A stretch of DNA of 6,262 nt from Chloroflexota bacterium (GTDB lineage: Bacteria > Chloroflexota > Anaerolineae > B4-G1): the NCBI GenBank assembly GCA_003648125.1, contig QMOE01000156.1, positions 1 to 6,262 on the forward strand, written 5' to 3'. The first letter of the stretch is position 1. Each line of letters begins with the position of its first letter. The notes beneath the pieces were generated by a model, which had not been told where the DNA came from, made no database searches, and saw only the letters and a program-made list of their open reading frames with translations. The position numbers were made by a program, and so were the translations under genes. Shown here in pieces: positions 1 to 6,049 of the stretch.

Positions 1-84
1 GGCTCAGAATGTCCCCTATCCGCAGGTAGGTTCTTGGGTAGGTCAACTGGATAGGTCACACAAAAAGAGCCGTTTGGTACAAAA
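1..84. other. Left-edge intergenic segment downstream of the MFS gene
   Basis: No coding frame with a plausible start or ribosome-binding site is visible here. The segment follows the MFS stop codon and holds three short direct repeats (described separately). On the minus strand a T5 run (62-66) follows only a very weak 4-bp stem, so no convincing terminator can be called. It may contain upstream control sequence for a minus-strand gene lying beyond the left edge, but that gene is not visible. Confidence 0.4.
24..56. repeat. Three short direct repeats, consensus RGRTAGGT
   Basis: The octamers AGGTAGGT (24-31), GGGTAGGT (36-43) and GGATAGGT (49-56) start 12 and 13 bp apart; the last two continue with CA. 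On the minus strand they read ACCTAYCY. A spacing slightly above one helical turn is typical of tandem binding sites for a regulator, but the repeats are short and no regulator is known, so the functional reading is only an inference. Confidence 0.35.
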
Positions 85-1371
85 CTACCCGGTCCCCGCA
101 CCCTGAGCGGAGCGGCAGAAGCGTTTCTCTTCGATGTTCATCACGGCCGGAATAAACAAACCGATCACGCCCATCAAAACGCACAGCGACCCGCCGAGTA
201 GGAACCAGGCTTGAATCCCAACCCGGTCGGCTACCGGGCCGGCGATCATCAGCCCGATCGGCGTCATCCCGGTACCAACGCTGTTCAAAAGGGAGAATAT
301 CCGGGCCTGCATATCGGGTTCGACGGTGGACTGTATCACGGCGAAGAACGGCCCCATGGTGATGGGAGTCATCAAGCCGACGAGCAACGCGCCGCCGACG
401 CCCAGGAGCAGTGCCGAGGAAGGCGCCAGCGCAAGGATCAGGGTGCCTGCCCCCATCCCCATCAACCCAATCATAGAAGTCAGTATCTTGCGCTCGAAAC
501 CGCCCCAAACGCCCAGCAGCGCCCCGCCAACGATCATTCCAATCCCCATAGCGGATTCTACCCAGCTCAGGTGGATCGCATTTCCGCCAAAATAATCCTT
601 GACCATGAGGGGCAGCAACGAAAATGCAGGTATGATCGTAAAGTTAATCCCCACCGTCATCAGACTGACAATCAATAATCCCGGCCAACCGAGCACGTAT
701 CGGAGACCTGCTCTGAAATCTTGCCAGACGGTTACTTTAGCCTCGCGCTGTACCTGTCCACGCTCGATTCGTTCCGGCTGCGGAATCTGGATAAAGAACA
801 GCGGCAGGATGGCGAGCAAGGCGGTGATCACATCAATGGCCAGGATGCCCTGGAGGGGCAGCACATCCAGTAGGAGGGCGCCCAGGGGGGCAGAAACCAC
901 ATTCAGGCCACCGTTGAGCATCTGGTTGATCCCCTGGATGCGGGTCAAGTTTTCGACCGGGACCATCAGCGAGGTCGAAGCGTTCATGGCGTTCCCGTGG
1001 AAGCTGCCGGCCAGGGAGCGGATGAACATCACCGCGTAAATGTGCCAGATCGCAACGACATCCAGGGTAAATAGAACGGCCAGGGCGATGGTGGCCAGGG
1101 TAATGATGCTGTCGGCAAGCAGCATGATCCAACGGCGATTCCAGCGATCTACCAGGGTTCCGACAAACGGCCCCAAGATCACATTGGGCAGCATCCCAAC
1201 CAGGGAGGCGGTTGCCAGCACCGTCGCTGAACCTGTCTGTATGGTCAGGTACCAGATCAGGGCAAACTGGACCAACTGGCTGCCCAAGATCGAGAGCGCC
1301 TGCCCTCCCCAGATCGTGAAGAAGGGGGCTTTCCAGGGTTTGCTATCTTTGACTGAAAATTGTGTTGCCAT
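85..1371 (-). CDS. MFS transporter, DHA3/MefA-like efflux protein
   Basis: A 428-residue integral membrane protein with the length and hydrophobic pattern of a 12-helix major facilitator. The family exports drugs, typically by proton antiport. The loop between helices 2 and 3 carries the MFS motif A core GTLVDRWNRR (residues 71-80). A second diagnostic stretch lies in the C-terminal half around 344-372, with the pattern QSTVEPDMQARIFSLLN followed by a Gly/Pro-rich helix, as in MefA-type (MFS_3) exporters. A charged cytoplasmic loop near 198-222 separates the two six-helix halves. The ATG start is well supported: AAGGAG lies 5 nt upstream (1377-1382). The gene is co-directional with the ABC genes, 89 bp after the permease stop, so it may be co-transcribed with them, though a stem-loop lies in the gap. 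Substrate unknown; a macrolide-like or other hydrophobic compound is only a family-level guess. Confidence 0.88.
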   Translation of the reverse strand: MATQFSVKDSKPWKAPFFTIWGGQALSILGSQLVQFALIWYLTIQTGSATVLATASLVGMLPNVILGPFVGTLVDRWNRRWIMLLADSIITLATIALAVLFTLDVVAIWHIYAVMFIRSLAGSFHGNAMNASTSLMVPVENLTRIQGINQMLNGGLNVVSAPLGALLLDVLPLQGILAIDVITALLAILPLFFIQIPQPERIERGQVQREAKVTVWQDFRAGLRYVLGWPGLLIVSLMTVGINFTIIPAFSLLPLMVKDYFGGNAIHLSWVESAMGIGMIVGGALLGVWGGFERKILTSMIGLMGMGAGTLILALAPSSALLLGVGGALLVGLMTPITMGPFFAVIQSTVEPDMQARIFSLLNSVGTGMTPIGLMIAGPVADRVGIQAWFLLGGSLCVLMGVIGLFIPAVMNIEEKRFCRSAQGAGTG

Positions 1372-1460
1372 GCGAACTCCTTAAGTTTTGCTGATTTTTA
1401 GCCAGCGCATCCCTGACTTTTGGGAGATGCGCTGGCCTTGATGTTAGCCATTTGACATCA
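1372..1460. other. Intergenic gap between ABC permease and MFS gene
   Basis: An 89-bp gap containing the MFS ribosome-binding site (AAGGAG, 1377-1382), a strong stem-loop (1401-1436) and a 5-bp inverted repeat GTTAG/CTAAC (1443-1447 with 1461-1465) that overlaps the permease stop codon. No obvious -35/-10 pair is seen, so read-through from the ABC genes is plausible. Confidence 0.5.
1401..1436 (-). terminator. Intergenic stem-loop, possible weak terminator or mRNA processing/stability hairpin
   Basis: GCCAGCGCATC (1401-1411) is perfectly complementary to GATGCGCTGGC (1426-1436), an 11-bp stem; TCCC/GGGA can extend it inward across a 2-nt bulge. On the transcribed minus strand the stem is followed by TAAAAATC, not a T tract, so it does not fit a standard intrinsic terminator. 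It could instead partly terminate transcription, or protect the 3' end of the ABC message and so set a different level for the MFS gene. Confidence 0.45.
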
Positions 1461-2291
1461 CTAACACTCCATTTTCTCGAACTTGGTGAAGGCCACAAAG
1501 ATGAAAACCACACTCCACAGGGCGGTGGCGACCAGCGAGGCAATTCCCATCTCAGCGGTGATCGCCTGACCAGTGGCAGTCAACACAGCGACTTTCGGTA
1601 GCATCCAGGGCGTGACGTAAAGTAGCGGCTTGACAAGGTTTCCCAGCATGCCCCCGCCCAAGACAGAACCCAGCGCAATGCCCAGGATGGGGCCACGACT
1701 GTTGAAAATGGTTCCCAGCATCAGAGTTAAGGTGAGGTAAAAGAGAGTATGTACGGCCATGATCCCAGTCGCGGACAGGAAAGGCATCAAAGGAAACGGC
1801 GCGCCCATACGTAGCGACAACAGGCCATAAGCCACGACGGAAGGCAGTCCAACCAACAGAGCAAACACTGCCAGCGCATTGGCGGCCACCTTTGCCAAAA
1901 CGTAGGCGCGGCGTGTCACTGGTTTAGAAAGCAGCCATTCAGCCACGCCGCTTTGTTTCTCGCCGATGATCAGGTCTTGTGCCAGGATGACCGTCCCTAT
2001 CGCCAACACCGGGATGCCGAACTGGAAGAAAACGTTCAATCCCAACGACAGGATATAGGCAAGTAACCCGCCGGCTTGGGTGATTTCGGCTTCAGTGGCC
2101 TCGCTAATCTCCTCGCCAGACGCGAACAGCATGATCGCCGTCAGGCCGCCAAGCAACACCGTCCACAGCAGGGCGTTGATCCACCAGCGACGGGTGCCCC
2201 ACCAGGCGCGGTTTTCCTTGCGGAACAGGTTGGAAAAACCACGCAGTCCGTTCCTTTCTTTCACACGTTCAAGTTCCAGATTAGCAGCCAT
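1461..2291 (-). CDS. ABC-2 type transporter permease (small partner of the 2281-3246 ATPase)
   Basis: A 276-residue membrane protein with about six hydrophobic segments (roughly residues 37-57, 85-104, 131-159, 168-193, 200-220, 249-268). After the second segment comes the cytoplasmic element typical of ABC-2 permeases: GEKQSGVAEWLLSKPVTRRA (110-129), which in this family contacts the ATPase. It should form the membrane channel of an exporter with the ATPase encoded just before it. The frame can start at 2297, but AAAGGAG (2298-2304) would then abut the ATG directly. The second in-frame ATG at 2291 has ideal 6-nt spacing, so I chose it; the protein then begins MAANLELERV. It overlaps the ATPase gene by 11 bp, consistent with translational coupling. 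Substrate unknown. Confidence 0.88.
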   Translation of the reverse strand: MAANLELERVKERNGLRGFSNLFRKENRAWWGTRRWWINALLWTVLLGGLTAIMLFASGEEISEATEAEITQAGGLLAYILSLGLNVFFQFGIPVLAIGTVILAQDLIIGEKQSGVAEWLLSKPVTRRAYVLAKVAANALAVFALLVGLPSVVAYGLLSLRMGAPFPLMPFLSATGIMAVHTLFYLTLTLMLGTIFNSRGPILGIALGSVLGGGMLGNLVKPLLYVTPWMLPKVAVLTATGQAITAEMGIASLVATALWSVVFIFVAFTKFEKMEC

Positions 2292-3246
2292 CGTCATCTC
2301 CTTTCACAATCTCTATGAAAATTTCTTCCAATTCGTACTTTTTGCGGCTGAACTCGATCACCGTCACAGCGGGGTCAGCCAGCACGTACCGCAACAGGTT
2401 CTTTTCGGCTGCTGCTTCATTGCTCACGCTGACCTGCCAGATGCTTGTTCCGTTGCGCGGGGCCACCGCCGTGTGCGCCACCCAGGGCAGTTCCGCCAGC
2501 CGCTCGCCCAGTCCACTGGGTGCGCCCTTCAAGGCGACGGTGTAAACCACGCCGTCTTTGCCGTTCAAGATCTGCTCGATCGGCCCGCTGGCTACCAATT
2601 CGCCCCGGTTCAGGATGGCGACCGTGTCGCTGACCCGCTGGACATCATCCAAGATGTGGGTCGAGTAAAAAATCGTAGTGTACTTGCGCAGGCGAGCCAT
2701 CACATCCAGGACAGCCTGCCGCCCCAACGGGTCGAGCGCCGAAGCGGGTTCGTCGAGGATAAGCAGGTCGGGATAGTTGACCTGAGCCAGGGCAATCCCC
2801 AGGCGCTGTTTCTCGCCGCCGGAGAATCCTTTGATGGGACGATCGGCCTTATCAGCCAATCCGGCCAGTTCCAGCATCTCATCGCATCTTTGCTGGATTT
2901 TGGCCTGCGGGCCGCTAAAGAAGAACTTGGCGGCAAAGACCAAGTTCTCGCGGGCGGTCATGTGTTCGATGAAACGCGGCTGTTGCGGCAGGTAGCCGAT
3001 GCGCTCGCGGATGGCGACACTCTCAGTCAGAATGTCGTGGCCAAAGATGGTCCCACTGCCAGCCGTGGGGCGGCTCAGGCCCAGCAGCACTTTCATCAGC
3101 GTGGTTTTTCCGGCTCCGTTCGGGCCGAGAAAACCGAAAATCGAATGGCGTGGCACCCGTAAGTCCACGCCGCGAAGCGCCTGAACCTGGCCGAAGGATT
3201 TGCTCAAGCCATGTGTCTCGATGACGATCCCATTTTTCTCATCCAT
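2281..3246 (-). CDS. ABC transporter ATP-binding protein (exporter, DrrA/CcmA-like)
   Basis: A 321-residue cytoplasmic ATPase that powers the permease encoded at 1461-2291. All nucleotide-binding motifs are present in order: Walker A GPNGAGKT (41-48), Q-loop in YLPQQP (85-90), signature FSGGEKQRLG (141-150), Walker B LLILDEP (161-167), D-loop SALD (169-172) and the switch histidine H197 in YSTH. The signature has Glu where the consensus LSGGQ has Gln, a change tolerated in this exporter branch. The last ~95 residues form an extra C-terminal domain, common in DrrA/NatA-like ATPases, ending in an acidic tail. The ATG start is firm: AAAGGAG (3253-3259) lies 6 nt upstream and an in-frame TAG lies just before the start. 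Its leader is a near-copy of the leader of the other ATPase gene in this window, implying shared control. Confidence 0.93.
   Translation of the reverse strand: MDEKNGIVIETHGLSKSFGQVQALRGVDLRVPRHSIFGFLGPNGAGKTTLMKVLLGLSRPTAGSGTIFGHDILTESVAIRERIGYLPQQPRFIEHMTARENLVFAAKFFFSGPQAKIQQRCDEMLELAGLADKADRPIKGFSGGEKQRLGIALAQVNYPDLLILDEPASALDPLGRQAVLDVMARLRKYTTIFYSTHILDDVQRVSDTVAILNRGELVASGPIEQILNGKDGVVYTVALKGAPSGLGERLAELPWVAHTAVAPRNGTSIWQVSVSNEAAAEKNLLRYVLADPAVTVIEFSRKKYELEEIFIEIVKGDDDGC
2298..2304 (-). promoter_or_regulatory. Ribosome-binding site deciding the small permease start
   Basis: AAAGGAG, inside the 3' end of the ATPase gene. It sits 0 nt from the ATG at 2297 but 6 nt from the ATG at 2291, which favours the latter as the real start. 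Confidence 0.7.
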
Positions 3247-3252
3247 TTTCTA

Positions 3253-3259
3253 CTCCTTT
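3253..3259 (-). promoter_or_regulatory. Ribosome-binding site of the 2281-3246 ATPase
   Basis: AAAGGAG, 6 nt before the ATG at 3246; it lies inside the duplicated leader and is identical in the other copy. Confidence 0.8.
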
Positions 3260-3298
3260 CTGTTTGCTGAATGTTTCCCTGCTTGATCTTGCACTCCC

Positions 3299-3304
3299 AG
3301 TGTA
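3299..3304 (-). promoter_or_regulatory. Possible extended -10 element, copy A
   Basis: On the minus strand TGTTACACT contains TACACT, matching TATAAT at 4 of 6 positions, preceded by TGn as in extended -10 promoters. It lies just downstream of the hairpin, would give a leader of about 45-50 nt, and is unchanged in copy B. No credible -35 is present at 17 bp, so this is a weak call. Confidence 0.28.
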
Positions 3305-3308
3305 ACAC

Positions 3309-3346
3309 AAAAAACTCCCCGGCGCATCGGCCAACCGGGGAGTTTT
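3309..3346 (-). terminator. Intrinsic terminator hairpin, copy A
   Basis: AAAACTCCCCGG (3311-3322) and CCGGGGAGTTTT (3335-3346) form a perfect 12-bp stem around a 12-nt loop. Read on the minus strand, the stem runs into six Ts (3314-3309), the standard Rho-independent layout. It lies about 75 nt after the stop codon of the large permease gene and about 60 nt before the next ATPase gene. It therefore either ends the upstream transcript, or acts as an attenuator if the promoter is upstream of it. Confidence 0.75.
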
Positions 3347-3350
3347 GAGA

Positions 3351-3360
3351 CTGGTCAGGT
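3351..3360. promoter_or_regulatory. Extra half-site CTGGTCAGGT, copy A
   Basis: CTGGTCA repeats the left arm of the nearby palindrome, 24 bp away. It is retained in copy B, where it reads ACCTGGTCAGGT. It could be an auxiliary operator half-site or, in RNA, an alternative pairing partner for the palindrome arm. Confidence 0.4.
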
Positions 3361-3372
3361 GGGTAGTCTTTT

Positions 3373-3392
3373 ACCTGGTCAAGTGACCAGGT
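3373..3392. promoter_or_regulatory. Perfect inverted repeat, candidate operator (copy A)
   Basis: ACCTGGTCAAGTGACCAGGT consists of two perfectly complementary 9-bp arms around a 2-bp centre. The size and symmetry are typical of a site for a dimeric regulator; the CTGGTC/GACCAG arms resemble GntR-type operators, but that match is only suggestive. As RNA it would also fold into an 8-bp hairpin with a 4-nt loop. It lies 28 nt after the stop of the large permease gene. Confidence 0.5.
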
Positions 3393-3419
3393 GGGGCAAG
3401 CGCCCACAGTCGCCTGCTT

Positions 3420-5030
3420 CTAACGCCTGATCTGCCGCGCCCGACCGAGGGCCGCCAGGCCCAGCAACGCGGCGGCGGCGCCCAGGTAGATCGAAGGCAT
3501 CCCCCGCGCGATGGCTTCTTGCGTCGCGCCCATAAAATCAAAGGCCGCCAACCCGCTGACCGGGCCGATGTACCACCACACCACGTAGAGCGCCTCGAAG
3601 AACTTGCTGCTGCCACTCCAAATCCCCAGTGTCAGGGCCAGCGTGGGGACAAAGAGCGCGGCCACGCCCCAGGCCAGGAGATGGGACCACTCGCCCGCCA
3701 GCAGCAGAGATACGCCCACGCCGCTTCCGGCCAGCACTGTGACGATGACGCCGGCCAGCCAGGTCGCCGGGAACTGCCTCCGCAGCGGGTGGGGCGCGGA
3801 GAAGATCACCGCCTCGGTGTGATGCTGCTTCTCCCGCACGCCCAGTTTGGACCAGACCAGCACCGGCCAGATCCAGGCGGCGAGCAACGATCCCTGCTGC
3901 GCTTGAGCATCGGAGGATCTCAAACCGGCGACGATCAGGCCCAGCGCGACCAGGTACCACCACCAGCGCAACCCTTTCAGCGTCAGGCGTAACTCGGCCA
4001 GGAGCACCCGCCCGAACGGCGGCAATGGGAGCCGGGGGAGCGCGATGAAACGGCGCAGATCGAGCCTGGGGAAGCGCAGGGAACGGAATGGAGCAAGCAC
4101 CCGCGTCACGAAACCATTGCGCCGCAGCGCCTTTGGTCTACTGCGTGCCGGGTCAAAGCGGTCGAAAAAGAGCGCCGCCAGCAACGCGATCCCCAACGCC
4201 ACGCCCACCCAGAGCAGGCGGCCCAGGATGACGTCGCTCGTCCACGTCACGCCCTCCCAGCAAAAGGTCTGGATCGGCCCCTCGACGATGGTGTAGCCGA
4301 CGCCAAAATCCAGGCTCCGGTCGGGGAAAGCAGCATGCGCGGCCTGCCCCATACTGGCGCCAATCACCGTTGTGCCAAAGAGGTCGTTGATCGGCTGCTC
4401 GATCACGCCCTGACTGCTGAACGTCGCGCCGCTCAGCGAGACGATGATGGTGACGATGTAGAGTGCAAAGTAGGCAATGTTCCCGAAACCACCGCGCAAG
4501 AACGGGATGGTCTCGAACAGGACAGCGACGGCGGCCACCAACGCCATCGTGGGCAGCGTGACGAACAGGAACGGAGCCACGAGACCCCACACGTCCAGGC
4601 GCAGCGCCTCGCCGCGGATAAACTGCGTCGCGCCGGCGGCAACGGCGACCACGGCAATGATCACCGTGAGAAAGATAAAATTGCTCACCGTCTTGCCCAG
4701 CGTGTAGAGCGCCTTGCGCAGCGGCGTCGTGGCAATAATCTGCCCCACGCCGGTCTCCCGATCGCGGGCGATACCGTTCTTGACCAGGTAAAAGCCGGGG
4801 AGCGAGAGCAACATCGAACTCAGCAGCGCGATCATACTGCCGATCCAGGCCGAGTTGTAGACGCCGCGCAGGTTGCCGAGGTCAACGGTGAGCGCGCCCG
4901 AATCAGCCGCCGGCACCAGGACGTAGCCGACGTAGAGCATCACGCCCAGCGTGACGAGGAAGCTGTAGCGCCGCGTCCGCTCCAAAAAGTCGGCACGGAT
5001 GAGTTGGGCCAGCATCCGCAGAGTCTTCAT
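3420..5030 (-). CDS. Large two-module ABC-2 type transporter permease
   Basis: A 536-residue membrane protein, about twice the usual 250-280 residues of an ABC-2 permease, with roughly 12 hydrophobic segments in two groups. The N-terminal half (to ~290) has the coupling element ARDRETGVGQIIATTPLR (88-105). The C-terminal half (from ~340) has a similarly placed one, REKQHHTEAVIFSAPHPLR (399-417). A basic, proline-rich linker (about 291-345) joins them. This suggests two permease modules fused in one chain, so one polypeptide could supply the whole membrane part of an exporter. The ATG overlaps the stop of the ATPase gene (ATGA, 5027-5030) and AGGGGAGG (5038-5045) lies 7 nt upstream, so the two genes are translationally coupled. 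Substrate unknown. Confidence 0.87.
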   Translation of the reverse strand: MKTLRMLAQLIRADFLERTRRYSFLVTLGVMLYVGYVLVPAADSGALTVDLGNLRGVYNSAWIGSMIALLSSMLLSLPGFYLVKNGIARDRETGVGQIIATTPLRKALYTLGKTVSNFIFLTVIIAVVAVAAGATQFIRGEALRLDVWGLVAPFLFVTLPTMALVAAVAVLFETIPFLRGGFGNIAYFALYIVTIIVSLSGATFSSQGVIEQPINDLFGTTVIGASMGQAAHAAFPDRSLDFGVGYTIVEGPIQTFCWEGVTWTSDVILGRLLWVGVALGIALLAALFFDRFDPARSRPKALRRNGFVTRVLAPFRSLRFPRLDLRRFIALPRLPLPPFGRVLLAELRLTLKGLRWWWYLVALGLIVAGLRSSDAQAQQGSLLAAWIWPVLVWSKLGVREKQHHTEAVIFSAPHPLRRQFPATWLAGVIVTVLAGSGVGVSLLLAGEWSHLLAWGVAALFVPTLALTLGIWSGSSKFFEALYVVWWYIGPVSGLAAFDFMGATQEAIARGMPSIYLGAAAALLGLAALGRARQIRR

Positions 5031-5923
5031 TGGCCAACCTCCCCTCCGCCTTTACTCCCGTCCCCGGCGATAAAGTGAAGGTAGGCGTCTTCGAGCGTGG
5101 GCTCCACCGCTGCGGCGCCATCGCCTGGGCACACAGGTGAGACGACGCGGGCGTGGACGCCGTCACTGCGGCGGGCCGTGCCGCCTACGAGTGCGCGCTG
5201 CTTGAGCGCGGGCAGTTCGGCACTGGGGACCACCATCTCCCACACCTGCCCCTCCACCGCCTGCAGCAGCGTCTCTGGAAGGGCGTGCTTGACCAGGCAG
5301 CCCTGCTTGATCAGCGCGATGTCGGTGGCGACGGCTTCCACGTCGGAGACGATGTGCGTGGAGAGGATCACGATCCGCTCGCCGGAAAGATCCGACAGTA
5401 GATTGCGGAACCGCACGCGCTCCTGGGGATCGAGGCCCGCGGTCGGCTCGTCCACGATAAGCAGTTGCGGATCGTTCAGCAACGCCTGCGCGATACCGAC
5501 GCGCTGTTTCATCCCGCCAGAGTAGCCACCCAGCACGCGATGGCGCGCTTCGCCCAGGTTGACCAGGTGCAACAATTCGTCAATGCGCCGCCGGGCGGCC
5601 TTTCCATCTAGCCCCTTGATGGCGGCCATGTATTCGAGGAACTCGACCGCGTTGAGGTTGGGGTAGACGCCAAAATCCTGCGGCAGGTAGCCCAGCACGT
5701 CTCGCAGTTCGTCCGGCTTGCGGGCAATGTCCACGCCGTTCCACGTCACTTTGCCTGTGGTGGGCTTGGTGATAGTAGCGAGGATGGTCATTAGTGTGGA
5801 CTTGCCCGCGCCGTTCGGCCCCAGCAGGCCCAACACGCCGGGGCCTAGTTCCAGGCCAAAGTCGCGTAACCCCCACACCTTGCCGTTGTACAGTTTTCCG
5901 GCGCCTTCGATGGTGAGTCTCAC
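5027..5923 (-). CDS. ABC transporter ATP-binding protein (partner of the large permease)
   Basis: A 298-residue cytoplasmic ATPase with all motifs: Walker A GPNGAGKS (35-42), Q-loop in YLPQDFG (79-85), signature YSGGMKQRVG (134-143), Walker B LLIVDEP (154-160), D-loop AGLD (162-165) and switch histidine H190 in STH. The SGGMKQR signature and the Q-loop sequence are typical of drug/lantibiotic-type exporter ATPases. A variable ~75-residue tail follows residue 220. I chose the GTG at 5923 because AAAGGAG (5931-5937) lies 7 nt upstream. The frame stays open back to an ATG at 6058, but that stretch is the duplicated leader, which is non-coding in the other copy (an in-frame stop precedes that ATG), so the extension is rejected. 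The stop overlaps the permease start. Confidence 0.92.
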   Translation of the reverse strand: MRLTIEGAGKLYNGKVWGLRDFGLELGPGVLGLLGPNGAGKSTLMTILATITKPTTGKVTWNGVDIARKPDELRDVLGYLPQDFGVYPNLNAVEFLEYMAAIKGLDGKAARRRIDELLHLVNLGEARHRVLGGYSGGMKQRVGIAQALLNDPQLLIVDEPTAGLDPQERVRFRNLLSDLSGERIVILSTHIVSDVEAVATDIALIKQGCLVKHALPETLLQAVEGQVWEMVVPSAELPALKQRALVGGTARRSDGVHARVVSPVCPGDGAAAVEPTLEDAYLHFIAGDGSKGGGEVGQ

Positions 5924-5930
5924 TTTTCTA

Positions 5931-5937
5931 CTCCTTT
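5931..5937 (-). promoter_or_regulatory. Ribosome-binding site supporting the GTG start
   Basis: AAAGGAG, 7 nt before the GTG at 5923. One more A than in copy A separates it from the start codon, which also shifts the upstream frame and explains the misleading open extension there. Confidence 0.75.
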
Positions 5938-5974
5938 CTGTTTGCTGAATGTTTTCCTGACCAATCTTGCTCCC

Positions 5975-5980
5975 AGTGTA
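5975..5980 (-). promoter_or_regulatory. Possible extended -10 element, copy B
   Basis: The same TGTTACACT box as in copy A, just after the hairpin on the minus strand. It has the TGn extension and a 4/6 match to TATAAT, with no credible -35. It is a weak call, supported mainly by being unchanged in both copies. Confidence 0.28.
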
Positions 5981-5986
5981 ACACAG

Positions 5987-6022
5987 AAAACTCCCCGGCG
6001 CATCGGCCAACCGAGGAGTTTT
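5987..6022 (-). terminator. Terminator-type hairpin, copy B
   Basis: AAAACTCCCCGG (5987-5998) pairs with CCGAGGAGTTTT (6011-6022) with one C-A mismatch; the 12-nt loop is identical to copy A. The T run on the minus strand is only four Ts before a C, so this copy is probably weaker than copy A. It lies about 50 nt after the upstream acyltransferase-like stop codon and may end that transcript. Confidence 0.6.
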
Positions 6023-6025
6023 GGA

Positions 6026-6036
6026 CCTGGTCAGGT
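6026..6036. promoter_or_regulatory. Extra half-site CCTGGTCAGGT, copy B
   Basis: It repeats the left arm of the palindrome 24 bp away; with the preceding A it reads ACCTGGTCAGGT, which is itself partly palindromic (ACCTG/CAGGT). It corresponds to 3351-3360 in copy A. Confidence 0.4.
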
Positions 6037-6049
6037 GGGTAGTCTTTTC

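Larger units (their letters stand above)
3247..3391 (-). repeat. Duplicated regulatory leader, copy A (upstream of the 2281-3246 ATPase)
   Basis: This block aligns with 5925-6067 with 11 substitutions and one 2-nt gap over about 145 bp, counted by hand. Similarity starts right at the start codon and stops at the outer edge of a palindrome. It contains, in transcription order, the palindrome (3373-3392), a half-site (3351-3360), a terminator-type hairpin (3311-3346), a conserved TGTTACACT box and the ribosome-binding site. The 2-nt gap breaks every reading frame through the block, so it is conserved as non-coding DNA or RNA rather than as a leader peptide. Confidence 0.9.

Noticed and set aside
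58..84. Intrinsic terminator after the MFS gene
   Set aside because: There is a T5 run on the minus strand, but the only stem before it is about 4 bp (GTTT/AAAC) and separated from the T run, so it is too weak to call.
2080..3162. A 360-codon open frame on the plus strand
   Set aside because: It lies antisense to the ATPase with complete Walker and signature motifs; its translation is low in hydrophobic order, matches no recognisable family and has no ribosome-binding site. It is a shadow of high-GC codon use.
3247..3407. A conserved leader peptide shared by the two leaders (similar translated stretches in one frame)
   Set aside because: The similarity simply reflects DNA identity. The 2-nt gap shifts the frame between the copies, and the frame in copy A runs on into the ATPase gene out of phase.
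3391..3407. Small stem GTGGG/CCCAC after the large permease stop codon
   Set aside because: It has only five pairs, is not present in copy B, and is not followed by a T run.
4335..5078. A 247-codon plus-strand open frame
   Set aside because: It is antisense to the large permease; its translation is rich in Arg, Asp, Gln and His with no domain pattern, typical of an antisense shadow.
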